The translations under genes and the position numbers were made by a program. A model generated the notes under the pieces. That model ran no database searches. It was not told the DNA's origin and saw only the letters and a program-made list of their open reading frames with translations. Source: an uncultured Pseudomonadota bacterium (lineage in GTDB: Bacteria > Pseudomonadota > Alphaproteobacteria > Rs-D84). Taken from it: 64,000 nt of DNA. Shown piece after piece: positions 16,772 to 25,485 of the stretch. The stretch lies in assembly GCA_937885575.1 (NCBI GenBank), contig CALABO010000015.1, positions 1-64,000 of the forward strand. Direction: 5' to 3'. Position 1 is the first letter of the stretch; the number at the start of each line of letters is the position of its first letter.

Positions 16772-17545
16772 TTATTCCCCCTTTTCTATTTTTTGAATAA
16801 CCTCGGTCGCAAAGCGCAGATACGCCTGGGCACCGTTGGAATTAAAGTCGTAAAATAACGCCGGTTTGCCGTGACTTGGCGCCTCGGCCACACGGACATT
16901 GCGCGGGACAACCGTTTTGAACACCAAATCGCCAAAGGTTTCACGAACATTATCTTCGACATCGCGTGTCATACCATACCGCCGGTCGTACATAGTTAGC
17001 AAAACGCCCAAAACATCTAATTCAGGGTTCCATTTTTGTTGAATACCCTTGATTGTATTTATAAGGTGTAAAACCCCCTCCAGCGCGAAAAATTCGCATT
17101 GCAGCGGTATAATCACATGATTCGCGGTCGTTAACGCGTTTAACGTGATATAACCCAAATTCGGTGGGCAATCCAGCAAGATATAATCATAATGTTCCAT
17201 TATCGGCCGCAATGCATCACGCAGGCGATATTCCTTGTTTTCCATATCCAGTAATTCAACTTCGGCCCCGGCAAGTGCCTGGGTCGACGGCAAAATATGC
17301 ATACCCGGGACCGCGGTCGAAAGTATGTTTTCCGCCGCACCGGACAGCCCCATAATCACATCATAAACACTTTGTGAATGCGAAGAACGAACAAACCCAA
17401 GTCCCGTTCCGGCATTACCTTGGGAATCCAAATCTATAAGCAAAACACGCTTTTTAATTGCGGCCAGCGATGCCCCAAGGTTTATTGCAGTCGTTGTTTT
17501 TCCAACACCACCCTTTTGATTTGCAAACGCGATAATTTCCGTCAT
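16772..17545 (-). CDS. parA: chromosome partitioning ATPase ParA
   Basis: Walker-type ATPase that moves ParB-parS complexes. The 257-residue protein starts with the deviant Walker A KGGVGKTTT (residues 11-19), followed by D-L-D-S-Q-G-N, the A-box prime motif DCPPN, and FFALEGV. The ATG at 17545 is chosen over a GTG three codons upstream, which would sit directly on the Shine-Dalgarno (AGGAAG). A strong promoter lies at 17574-17602. The rsmG-parA-parB order is typical of origin-proximal chromosomal DNA. Confidence 0.97.
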   Translation of the reverse strand: MTEIIAFANQKGGVGKTTTAINLGASLAAIKKRVLLIDLDSQGNAGTGLGFVRSSHSQSVYDVIMGLSGAAENILSTAVPGMHILPSTQALAGAEVELLDMENKEYRLRDALRPIMEHYDYILLDCPPNLGYITLNALTTANHVIIPLQCEFFALEGVLHLINTIKGIQQKWNPELDVLGVLLTMYDRRYGMTRDVEDNVRETFGDLVFKTVVPRNVRVAEAPSHGKPALFYDFNSNGAQAYLRFATEVIQKIEKGE

Positions 17546-17573
17546 TTTCCACACCTTCCTTTTATTGTTTTAG

Positions 17574-17602
17574 AGTATATACGCGAAATTTGACACGGTC
17601 AA
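17574..17602 (-). promoter_or_regulatory. parA promoter with palindromic operator
   Basis: TTGACC (17597-17602), 17-bp spacer, TATACT (17574-17579) on the minus strand. The -35 lies within a palindrome (17590-17602, arms TTGAC / GTCAA with a 3-bp centre) that could be a repressor site for autoregulation. Confidence 0.7.
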
Positions 17603-17652
17603 GAAATAAAAGATTAAATAAAAAAACACAATAAAATCAACAAGATATTTAT

Positions 17653-17668
17653 TGTTTCACGTGAAATT
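17653..17668. promoter_or_regulatory. parS-like centromere site
   Basis: TGTTTCACGTGAAATT matches 14 of 16 bases of the canonical parS (TGTTTCACGTGAAACA). It lies between parA and rsmG and overlaps the rsmG stop codon. It is the only such site seen in the window. Confidence 0.85.
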
Positions 17669-18239
17669 ACCGACCGAATCGCACAATTATTATAAACCCG
17701 TCACCGGTCTTGGACGGTATCAAATCATAATCAAACCGATATTTCTTTTTCGCATCGGCAATTTCACGTTCAATTTCCCGACCTTTTAGTAAAAAAAGCC
17801 GGCAATTTACCCCACGAACATAATCCATAATTTTAACAAGTGGTGCAAATGCGCGTGCGGTTATAACAAAATTCCCGGGTTTTTTGTTATTTTTATTCAA
17901 AAAAGCCGGAAAAAAGTTTTCGACGCGCCCGTGATAAATTGTTAAATTATCAAGTTCAAGTTTTGTTTTTAATTCATTTAGAAAAGAAACTTTTTTGCCA
18001 ATCGATTCGATACAGGTGACATTCCAACCCAAAATCGCCAAAACAACGCCCGGGAAACCCGCGCCCGAACCAAAATCAATTACATTTACATCCGCCGGTA
18101 AAACATCCACCAATTGCGCCGAATCAGCAAAGTGCCGGTTTTCCAGGTCACCCAAGGTGCCGCGCGCCACAAGATTCATACGCGAATTCCAATCGCGTAA
18201 AATTTCCGCATAACGTGCAAATTTTTCTTTACTATTCAT
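17667..18239 (-). CDS. rsmG: 16S rRNA (guanine527-N7)-methyltransferase RsmG
   Basis: Methylates G527 of 16S rRNA using S-adenosylmethionine. The 190-residue protein shows the N-terminal helical cap (R-D-W-N-S-R-M-N-L), the AdoMet loop IDFGSGAGFPG, and the ESIGKKVSFL segment. The ATG at 18239 is chosen; the frame runs further but overlaps the divergent gene's start. There is no Shine-Dalgarno, but TACAAT lies 6 nt upstream, consistent with a leaderless mRNA. The usual partner mnmG is not adjacent but at 36.7 kb. Confidence 0.95.
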   Translation of the reverse strand: MNSKEKFARYAEILRDWNSRMNLVARGTLGDLENRHFADSAQLVDVLPADVNVIDFGSGAGFPGVVLAILGWNVTCIESIGKKVSFLNELKTKLELDNLTIYHGRVENFFPAFLNKNNKKPGNFVITARAFAPLVKIMDYVRGVNCRLFLLKGREIEREIADAKKKYRFDYDLIPSKTGDGFIIIVRFGR

Positions 18240-18265
18240 ATTATTATTGTAGCATAATTTTACAA

Positions 18266-19876
18266 ATGGCAAAATTAAAAACGATATTTTTTATTGGTTT
18301 ATTCGCGGCGGTTGGCATTTTGGCCTATGTCGCGTCTTCGCGTATGATTTCAACCGGCGATTTTGTGGAATCTGGCGAATTACAGCCGACAAAATACGGC
18401 GCTTTTTTGGCGGCCCAGCACGCGATTTATGCAAATGATTTTAACAGTGCGAACGAATTCCTTGCCGATTTCGCCGATGTTGAATATGATGTCGCCCAAG
18501 AAACACGCGCACTGGTTGAATTTTTATCCGGCAAAATCCCAACAAATATAGAAAAATTTGCCGACAAAAAAGAAATATCATCACAAATAATGTACGATGC
18601 GTATTTGGCGAAAAACGACCGTTGGGCCGATATGTATAAACGGTTCTATACGAACAAATCCGCCGTATACACGCCTTTTCGTGTTTGGTCCGGCGTTGGC
18701 GCGGGGCATACGGACGAAGTGTTAAAATTTATCGAAAAATCCGAATCAAATCCCGCATGGAAAATGTTTGTGCGCGGGCAAATCTATGCCGAATCGGGCG
18801 ATTTTGAAAAGGCCGCCGGCGCGTTCGCAAATGTACCAACGGGGTTCATGAATATGAACGATTATATTTACGTTATGTCGTTCTATCGGGCGCATGGCAT
18901 GGACGAAAATGCCGAAATGTTGCGAAAAACTTTTTCATCAACGCCGGGCGGTATGTTTTTGTCATATTATGAAGATATTCCGGATTGGAAAGAAAATTTT
19001 GCAGGTATAAAAAACGAATTGGCATTTAATGTTGTTCAAAACGTTTCACATACGCAAATTATGCTTTATTCGGACCTTTCGGTATTGATGTTGCGTTTTG
19101 CGCAAATAATCGGTCCAGAAACGCAATTCTTTCAAGATATGATAAATTACTACACCGGACAGTTTTTCGTGAATACACACGGGAATTATGTGCGTTATTT
19201 TGATTCTATATCGATGGGCAGCCCGTTTTACTTGTTCGCACAAATGCAAACCGTGGATTCGGTTGATGAAATTAAAAAGATTTTAAGCGCGCACCAATTA
19301 TTTATCCCGGCGTTAAATAAAATCGTTGCGGAATACATCAGGGCAGGGGACAAATCGTCCGCGCTGCGCGCCATAAATCGGACATTGGATAATGAAAAAC
19401 TTTCTGATTCGGGGCGTGCATATTTGCTAAAACGGCGCGCGTTTGTGTATATGATGTTTGGCGATTTAGAACGCGCGCAGACCGATATTCACGATGTTTC
19501 AAAAATGCAAATCATTGACCCAGAGATTTTGGCGATTCAGGCACGCATTTGGGCGGCCCAGAATCGTGAAATTGAAAACGCATATAACTATGCAATGGCG
19601 ATGGTAAAGCGCGACCCGATGGATGTGGTTGCATGGGATACGGTTGCGGTGGTTGTTGGTGTACGTGAAGGCGACAGCGCGGCACTTGAAATACTTGAAA
19701 AAATTGGTGGCGCGGCGGATACTTGTTCGGCGTTATTTGAACATTTGGGTGACGCGTATATTGCAACGGGGAAAAACGATTTGGCGCGCGATGCGTATAA
19801 TCGCGCAATCGAACTTGCCGAAGACGGATTGGTTATTGTTCCAAACATAAAGAAAAAAATAAGGAAAATAAAATGA
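18266..19876 (+). CDS. membrane-anchored TPR-like protein
   Basis: A 536-residue protein of unknown specific role. One N-terminal hydrophobic segment (about residues 5-24) acts as signal anchor. The rest is helical, with tetratricopeptide-like helix pairs (for example around 170-200, 370-430 and 480-530, where A-L-x-x-x and Y-x-x-A patterns recur). Alphaproteobacteria often have such periplasmic TPR scaffold proteins. The last four bases overlap the gpsA start (ATGA), so the two are translationally coupled. The start is separated from the divergent rsmG by only 26 bp. Confidence 0.75.
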   Translation: MAKLKTIFFIGLFAAVGILAYVASSRMISTGDFVESGELQPTKYGAFLAAQHAIYANDFNSANEFLADFADVEYDVAQETRALVEFLSGKIPTNIEKFADKKEISSQIMYDAYLAKNDRWADMYKRFYTNKSAVYTPFRVWSGVGAGHTDEVLKFIEKSESNPAWKMFVRGQIYAESGDFEKAAGAFANVPTGFMNMNDYIYVMSFYRAHGMDENAEMLRKTFSSTPGGMFLSYYEDIPDWKENFAGIKNELAFNVVQNVSHTQIMLYSDLSVLMLRFAQIIGPETQFFQDMINYYTGQFFVNTHGNYVRYFDSISMGSPFYLFAQMQTVDSVDEIKKILSAHQLFIPALNKIVAEYIRAGDKSSALRAINRTLDNEKLSDSGRAYLLKRRAFVYMMFGDLERAQTDIHDVSKMQIIDPEILAIQARIWAAQNREIENAYNYAMAMVKRDPMDVVAWDTVAVVVGVREGDSAALEILEKIGGAADTCSALFEHLGDAYIATGKNDLARDAYNRAIELAEDGLVIVPNIKKKIRKIK

Positions 19877-20739
19877 AGGTTGGTATTATTGGCGCAGGCG
19901 CATGGGGAAGTGCCATTGCACACGTTATTGCACGTGGGGAATCAAGTGTAATTTTATGGTCTTTTGACGGTGAATACGCGCATTTTGATGGCACAAAATT
20001 ACCAAACAATGTAAAAATAACGCAGGATTTGACAGAATTAAAATCTTGCGACGCATGGATTGCGGTGACACCGGCGGCATTTTTTCGTGAAACAATGGCC
20101 AGGGCAGGGTGCCATTATAACAAACAACCAATTATAATTTGCACCAAAGGCGCAGAACCCAAAACCGGCAAGTTTATGACAGAGGTTTTAAACGAAACGA
20201 TTAAACCTGCAAAAAAGAATATCGGTGTACTTTCCGGTCCACAATTCGCGGCCGAGGTTGCACGCGGTGTTCCAACGGGTTCAACGCTTGCGGGGGGCAA
20301 AGAGATTCAACGTATTGGATTAAAGATATTTCACAAAATGTATATCAGTCCAACACGCGATGTAATCGGAACGGAGATATGTGGTGTCGGCAAAAACGCG
20401 GTGGCGGTTATAAATGGATATTACAACGTAAAACGCAAAGGTGAAAATGAATCCGCGTTTTATATAACCACCGCATGGAAAGAGGTTATAAAAATCGGCC
20501 TTAAAATGGGCGCAAAATTGGAAACATTTTCTGATTTGTGTGGTATTGGGGATTTAATTTTGACGGCGACATCAACCACCAGTCGTAATTTTTCCGCCGG
20601 TGTCGCAATTGCCAATGGTGAAAAACCGGTCGGCACGGTCGAAGGTTTGTCGGCACTTAGCGCACTTGTCAAAAAAGCAGGTAAAGCACGTGTAAATGTT
20701 CCGTTTTTATCGAACATGTATGAAAAACTTTCTAAATAA
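19873..20739 (+). CDS. gpsA: glycerol-3-phosphate dehydrogenase [NAD(P)+]
   Basis: Reduces dihydroxyacetone phosphate to sn-glycerol 3-phosphate for phospholipid synthesis. The 288-residue protein has the Rossmann motif GAGAWGSAIA (residues 7-16), a KGAE segment, SGPQFAAEVARG, the catalytic-region Lys in VGKNAVAV, and the conserved GIGDL-I-L-T-A-T-S-T-T-S-R-N block. It is shorter than the common 330 residues, mainly in the helical domain. It overlaps the TPR gene by 4 nt and is convergent with the efflux operon. Confidence 0.93.
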   Translation: MKVGIIGAGAWGSAIAHVIARGESSVILWSFDGEYAHFDGTKLPNNVKITQDLTELKSCDAWIAVTPAAFFRETMARAGCHYNKQPIIICTKGAEPKTGKFMTEVLNETIKPAKKNIGVLSGPQFAAEVARGVPTGSTLAGGKEIQRIGLKIFHKMYISPTRDVIGTEICGVGKNAVAVINGYYNVKRKGENESAFYITTAWKEVIKIGLKMGAKLETFSDLCGIGDLILTATSTTSRNFSAGVAIANGEKPVGTVEGLSALSALVKKAGKARVNVPFLSNMYEKLSK

Positions 20740-20740
20740 A

Positions 20741-21958
20741 TTATTCATATCGCAAACTGTCGATTGGGTTTAGTTTCGCGGCCTTTATTGCCGGAACAAC
20801 GCCGGATGCAAGGCCGACAACGACCGCAACGGTTATCGAAAGCGCAACAGGCCATAAACTAAATGGAACATTATACCCAAGGATAAATCGCCCAACACCT
20901 TGGGCAAGTCCAACCCCAAGGACAAGACCAATCATCGAACCGATGAACGATATCATTATCGATTCCGCCAAAAATTGCGTTATTATGTGACGTTCGCGTG
21001 CGCCGATGGCCTTGCGGATTCCGATTTCGCGCGTGCGTTCCGCAACAGACACCAGCATCATATTCATAATTCCAATCGCACCAACAAGCAATGACACCGC
21101 CGCAATCGCAATCAGCAATAATTTCAAATACCCCGTCACCGTTGTCATTGTTTCCATTATTTGTCGCATATCCATAATCATAAAATCGTCTTCATCGCCG
21201 TCTTTTAATCGGTGCCGGTCGCGGAGCAGGGCGGAAACTTGGTCAATCACAACGGAATTATCCGCATCTTGGAAAAGTTTAAGCGCAATCATACTAACAG
21301 AATTCGGAAATGGGCTGCCTTGCAAACGTTTTTTTAGTGTTGTAATTGGTATCATAACCATATCGTCTTGGGAACCCATCGCCGTATCGCCGCGTTCTTT
21401 GGCAACACCAACAATAACAAAAGGAACGTTTTGAATACGAATAACTTCACCAACCGGGTTTTTATCCATACCAAGTTCCGTCGCCGTTTTCGGTCCAATC
21501 ACCGCGTATGTTGATGCATTGCGAACGGCCGCATCATCAAAAAACGCGCCGTATTCGATATCAACACTTTGCACGGTTGTGTAATCAGGATAGACACCAA
21601 TCATTGATGTTGCCCAATTTTTGTTTCCATATACAACCTGGGCACCAGATGCCTGAACGGGTGTGATTGCCGCGACATCGGGCAATTTTGCAATTATTGC
21701 GGCGTCATCGGTGGTAAGTGTTTGGCGGTTTCCGGTTCGCACGCCGCCTATGCGCGCCGCGCCTGCACGGATAACGATTGTGTTTGTGCCAAGTGATGAA
21801 AATTGGTCGGTGATTTCTGTTTGCACCGTTTCGCCGACCGCAACCATTATCACGACCGCCAACACACCAATGATTATCCCAAGCACGGTCAGAAATGAAC
21901 GAATTTTATTCGCACTTATTGAAAGCCAAGATTCTTTTATTATGTCGTTAAAGGTCAT
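20741..21958 (-). CDS. MacB-type ABC transporter permease
   Basis: A 405-residue inner-membrane permease of the FtsX/MacB (type VII ABC) family. The first membrane helix (about 20-42) is followed by a large periplasmic domain (about 45-275) and three C-terminal helices (about 280-305, 335-360, 370-392), with the conserved E-R-T-R-E-I-G-I-R-K-A-I-G coupling motif. In MacB the ATPase is fused in front; here it is a separate polypeptide encoded one base upstream. With the ATPase, MacA-like and TolC-like genes it forms a tripartite exporter. Confidence 0.93.
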   Translation of the reverse strand: MTFNDIIKESWLSISANKIRSFLTVLGIIIGVLAVVIMVAVGETVQTEITDQFSSLGTNTIVIRAGAARIGGVRTGNRQTLTTDDAAIIAKLPDVAAITPVQASGAQVVYGNKNWATSMIGVYPDYTTVQSVDIEYGAFFDDAAVRNASTYAVIGPKTATELGMDKNPVGEVIRIQNVPFVIVGVAKERGDTAMGSQDDMVMIPITTLKKRLQGSPFPNSVSMIALKLFQDADNSVVIDQVSALLRDRHRLKDGDEDDFMIMDMRQIMETMTTVTGYLKLLLIAIAAVSLLVGAIGIMNMMLVSVAERTREIGIRKAIGARERHIITQFLAESIMISFIGSMIGLVLGVGLAQGVGRFILGYNVPFSLWPVALSITVAVVVGLASGVVPAIKAAKLNPIDSLRYE

Positions 21959-21959
21959 A

Positions 21960-22700
21960 TTATTTCCTGTGCGTTTTTCGGTTTAGTGCATCTTCGGTTT
22001 TTGGAACCGCGCCGTCATAATTTATTCGCCCGTCATAAATGTGGATAAGGCGGTTTGCATATTGCGCGGTGTCAAATTCGTGCGTTATCATAATTATTGT
22101 GATTCCCAAATCATTGTTCAGTTCTTTGAAAAATTTTAAGATTTCGTTTCCCATTTTTGAATCCAGTGCGCCCGTCGGTTCGTCCGCCAAAATTAGTTTC
22201 GGGTCGCCCGCAAGTGCCCGCGCGATTGCGACGCGTTGCTTCATACCACCCGAAAGTTGCGTTGGTAAATATGTTTCAAAATTTTCAAGTCCCACGCGTC
22301 GCAACATTTCACGCGAACGGCGAATTCGTTCGTCCGGGGACATACCACGATACATTAGGGGCAACATTACATTGTCCAAAACATTTCGCTTTGACAACAG
22401 GTTAAAATTTTGAAAAACAAACCCGATATATTCGTTGCGAACAACCGCCAAATCATCCGGTGTCATATTCGTTATATTTTTTCCATACAATTCGTATACG
22501 CCGGATGTCGGCGTATCCAGCGCACCGATGATATTCATACATGTTGATTTTCCGGAACCAGATGGCCCCATAATTGCAACAAATTCACCGGCGGAAATAT
22601 CAAATGTCACATCAAACAAAACCTGTTGCACACCACCGATTTCCAACGGAAAACTTTTGCAAATTTTATTCATCGAAATTATGTTTTGTGTCTTTTTCAT
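21960..22700 (-). CDS. MacB/LolD-type ABC transporter ATPase
   Basis: A 246-residue nucleotide-binding subunit. Walker A GPSGSGKST (about 41-49), Q-loop F-V-F-Q-N-F-N-L-L, signature LSGGMKQR, Walker B LILADEPTGALD, and the switch-His in ITHEF are present. The sequence belongs to the MacB/LolD branch that drives mechanotransmission without substrate passing through the membrane domain. It is encoded between the adaptor and permease genes on the same strand with tight spacing. Confidence 0.94.
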   Translation of the reverse strand: MKKTQNIISMNKICKSFPLEIGGVQQVLFDVTFDISAGEFVAIMGPSGSGKSTCMNIIGALDTPTSGVYELYGKNITNMTPDDLAVVRNEYIGFVFQNFNLLSKRNVLDNVMLPLMYRGMSPDERIRRSREMLRRVGLENFETYLPTQLSGGMKQRVAIARALAGDPKLILADEPTGALDSKMGNEILKFFKELNNDLGITIIMITHEFDTAQYANRLIHIYDGRINYDGAVPKTEDALNRKTHRK

Positions 22701-22705
22701 TTGCC

Positions 22706-23890
22706 TTAGAACGGTCCGCGCCGGCGCGCAGCGGTTGCGGCGGAACTTGTTGATTGACCAACGCGTCCAACGATTATGCGGTCATCCGCCTTTAATTCAT
22801 CGGACACAATTTGTGTTTCGGTTGCGGTAATTAAACCCTTGGTGTATTTAATAAACACCGGTTTTCCATCGCGCAGGACCGCAATGTATTCGTTTGGACT
22901 TACATTGTCCGGCGCATCCACGATGATATTTTTGAAATTACGAACAAGAAACGCCGCGTTTTGTGTTTTCCAAACATCGGCCGCCGAATCTATCATTATC
23001 GTCACAAACGCGGTCATACCGGGCATAAGGTTCAAATCAGAATTATCCACATCAATCACAACGGTATATACCACGACATTTGATGTTGTTGTCGGCGAAA
23101 GACGAACCTGTTTCACGATACCGTTAAATGTTTTTCGTGGATACGCATCAACGGTAAATGTGACATTTTGACCTTCTTTGATAACACCAATATCGGCCTC
23201 TGATACGGCGGTTTCAATTTGCATTTTCGATAAATCTTCGGCAATTTCAAACAGGTCCGGGGTTTGAAACGACGCGGCAACTGTTTGACCTTTATCAACC
23301 TTGCGCGAAATAACCGTGCCATCGACCGGCGAAGTTATTGTTGCATACGAAAGGTTCGTCACCGCGCGTTCATATTGCGATTCCATACGCTTTACACTTT
23401 GTGCGGCCTGTTCATAATTGGTTTGTGATTGTTCCATTTCCGCGCGTGCAATATATCCGGAATCATACAGCGTTTTATTTCGTTCATAATCATTTTTCGC
23501 AAGGTTTAATTGCGATTTCGCCGATTCCAATGCGGCAAGCGATTCATCAACGGTCGCCTGTAATACAGATGGTTCGATTTCAAGCAATAATTGCCCCTTG
23601 GTCACGCGCGAATTATAATCGACATAGATGTTTTCAATTGTGCCGGAAACTTGCGAACCAACACTTACGGTATTTACCGGGTTTATTTCGCCGGTTGCGG
23701 TCACAACATGTTTTATATCACCACGCGTGACACCAACGGTCACATATTCAACCTTGTCACCAATTGACGTGATAATCCACCATGTGCCGCCAATCAATAA
23801 AATTATGACGACCGCAAGCGCCCACCATTTGTGTCGCCAAATCCAACCAAAAAATCGACGAATAAAAGACCGCCTTTTTTCTTTTGCCAT
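22706..23890 (-). CDS. MacA-like periplasmic adaptor (membrane fusion protein)
   Basis: A 394-residue HlyD/RND-type adaptor bridging the MacB-like permease and the TolC-like channel. A basic N-terminus precedes one membrane helix (about 20-38). A lipoyl/beta-barrel half (about 55-90) follows, then a coiled-coil hairpin (about 95-185, rich in Ala/Gln/Glu/Lys), the second lipoyl half and a C-terminal beta-barrel and MP domain. Its ATG overlaps the TolC-like stop by one base, which argues for a single operon. The substrate is unknown. Confidence 0.93.
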   Translation of the reverse strand: MAKEKRRSFIRRFFGWIWRHKWWALAVVIILLIGGTWWIITSIGDKVEYVTVGVTRGDIKHVVTATGEINPVNTVSVGSQVSGTIENIYVDYNSRVTKGQLLLEIEPSVLQATVDESLAALESAKSQLNLAKNDYERNKTLYDSGYIARAEMEQSQTNYEQAAQSVKRMESQYERAVTNLSYATITSPVDGTVISRKVDKGQTVAASFQTPDLFEIAEDLSKMQIETAVSEADIGVIKEGQNVTFTVDAYPRKTFNGIVKQVRLSPTTTSNVVVYTVVIDVDNSDLNLMPGMTAFVTIMIDSAADVWKTQNAAFLVRNFKNIIVDAPDNVSPNEYIAVLRDGKPVFIKYTKGLITATETQIVSDELKADDRIIVGRVGQSTSSAATAARRRGPF

Positions 23891-25215
23891 TATTGTTCCT
23901 TTTCTATTTCCGATTTTATGTCGCCAATGGCAAGTGCCACCGCCGCACGCTTTACAAACAAATCATATTTCGCCGCGTTGTTTTGCTTTTGCGCGGACAC
24001 AAGTTCCGATTGCGCCGTTTGCCAATCAAGCATTGTTGCGCGTCCAACCCGATACATGCCGGCGGTCACGCGTTCTGATTCCGTGGCAGATTTTAGTAAT
24101 GTTTCCGTTTGTGATAGAACGGTCTGGGCGGTTTTGTAATTTTGATACGCCGTGAATACATCAAGCGTTGCATTGTCTTTCGTTGTGCGCAGATTTTCCG
24201 TTGCCGCATCATATGATGCCGTTGCACTTTTTACGCCATACATATTTGCAAACCCGGCGAATATCGGCATGGTTGCACGGATACCAATACTGCCGCCGGT
24301 ATGTGCATTGTCGTCATAAATATAATCACGATTGTTGTCGCGCCACGAAAGTGTTCCGGTCGCACTTATACTTGGTAAATTTTTTAGGAACATCGAATTA
24401 CGCCGATGCCACGCGGCATCTTTGTTTGCCGCCGCACGCAGCAGGTCAGGGCGCTTTTCACGCGCAATCGCGATAAGTTCATCAATGCCACGATTTTCGC
24501 GCACATGCCCAAAATCGCCCGACATATCCGCAATTGTAATTTCGCCGTCCGCCGGAAAAGAAAGTTTCGTAAGCAGCACACCTTTGGCCACCGCGCGATT
24601 ATTTTTTGCACGTTCCAAATCCAGATTGCGGCTTGCCATTGCGGTTTCCGCCTTTAATACATCGGCGCGCGCGACAACGCCGGCCTTATATTTTTTATTT
24701 GCTGTATCAAGTGCAACCTGGGCAACGGCGCGAAGTGACCGCGCGCTTTCAACATCCGCGTCCGCGTTTAGCAACGCGTAATATGCACCAATTACGCCGT
24801 ATACATAGTTTTGAACACGGTCGTCATAGTCAAAACCCATCGCGCGCCATGTGGACGACAATTGGTTCAAATCAGCCAATCTTTTGCCGAAATCAAATAT
24901 CAAATACGATGCGGAAATTGATGCACCATATTGCCAATCTTGCCAATCATGATTTTGATAGTTTTTTGCTATATCGGCACTTCCATTTACCGCCGGCAAA
25001 TAACTTGCGTAGCCCGCGTTTTTATTGTATCGCGCGGATTCCATCGCATAATACGCCGACATGGTTTCCGGATTGCGACAAAGTCCAAGCTCAACCACCA
25101 TGGACAAATCCAAAACTTTGTCCGGCACGCTTTTTCGCGACATACAATCATCGTTCCCGCCATGCGCGAACATAGGAATAAAAACCAGCAGTAAAGAAAG
25201 TTTTGTAAAATTCAT
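23890..25215 (-). CDS. TolC-like outer membrane efflux protein
   Basis: A 441-residue outer-membrane factor. The N-terminal signal peptide (about 1-19, ending M-F-A-H-G-G) is followed by the two structural repeats of the TolC family, each with long helices and a beta hairpin. The conserved motifs are L-C-R-N-P-E, D-A-D-V-E-S-A-R-S, and Y-x-A-G-V-V-A-R-A-D-V-L-K-A-E-T in repeat one, and Y-R-V-G-R-A-T-M-L-D-W in repeat two. It is the first gene of the efflux operon; no clear promoter was picked out upstream. Confidence 0.93.
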   Translation of the reverse strand: MNFTKLSLLLVFIPMFAHGGNDDCMSRKSVPDKVLDLSMVVELGLCRNPETMSAYYAMESARYNKNAGYASYLPAVNGSADIAKNYQNHDWQDWQYGASISASYLIFDFGKRLADLNQLSSTWRAMGFDYDDRVQNYVYGVIGAYYALLNADADVESARSLRAVAQVALDTANKKYKAGVVARADVLKAETAMASRNLDLERAKNNRAVAKGVLLTKLSFPADGEITIADMSGDFGHVRENRGIDELIAIAREKRPDLLRAAANKDAAWHRRNSMFLKNLPSISATGTLSWRDNNRDYIYDDNAHTGGSIGIRATMPIFAGFANMYGVKSATASYDAATENLRTTKDNATLDVFTAYQNYKTAQTVLSQTETLLKSATESERVTAGMYRVGRATMLDWQTAQSELVSAQKQNNAAKYDLFVKRAAVALAIGDIKSEIEKEQ

Positions 25216-25222
25216 TTCCCAC

Positions 25223-25286
25223 TTGACCTTTTGGTGTTTTCATTATATATTTTTTATGTTGAAAAATAAATTTATTTTGCTAGGAT
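25223..25286 (+). promoter_or_regulatory. tandem promoters of tRNA-Cys
   Basis: P1 is TTGACC (25223-25228), 17 bp, TATATT (25246-25251). P2 is TTGAAA (25259-25264), 16 bp, TAGGAT (25281-25286). P2 ends 15 bp before the tRNA. Confidence 0.7.
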
Positions 25287-25301
25287 AAAATGGCTATGCA
25301 T

Positions 25302-25375
25302 GGCTTGGTGGCAGAGTGGTTATGCAGAGGACTGCAAATCCTTGTATGCCGGTTCGATTCCGACCCAAGCCTCCA
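25302..25375 (+). tRNA. tRNA-Cys (anticodon GCA)
   Basis: 74 nt with encoded CCA. The acceptor stem is GGCTTGG/CCAAGCC, the anticodon loop ACTGCAAAT with GCA, and the T arm GGTTCGATTC. A terminator follows. Confidence 0.97.
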
Positions 25376-25386
25376 ATTTTCAAAGG

Positions 25387-25406
25387 GCGACAATGTCGCT
25401 TTTTTT
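25387..25406 (+). terminator. terminator of tRNA-Cys
   Basis: GCGACA / TGTCGC hairpin followed by seven T, 12 bp past the CCA end. Confidence 0.85.
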
Positions 25407-25431
25407 CTTTGTTTTCCGGGATTTTTTATAC

Positions 25432-25478
25432 TTGCAAAACATCATAAAAGTTTTTAATCTGAATCAATAAATTATTGA
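25432..25478 (+). promoter_or_regulatory. recF promoter and palindromic site
   Basis: TTGCAA (25432-25437), 17-bp spacer, TAATCT (25455-25460). A perfect 15-bp palindrome (TCAATAA-A-TTATTGA, 25464-25478) sits at the expected transcription start, 7 bp before the recF ATG, and may be an operator. Confidence 0.55.
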
Positions 25479-25485
25479 TAAAAAT

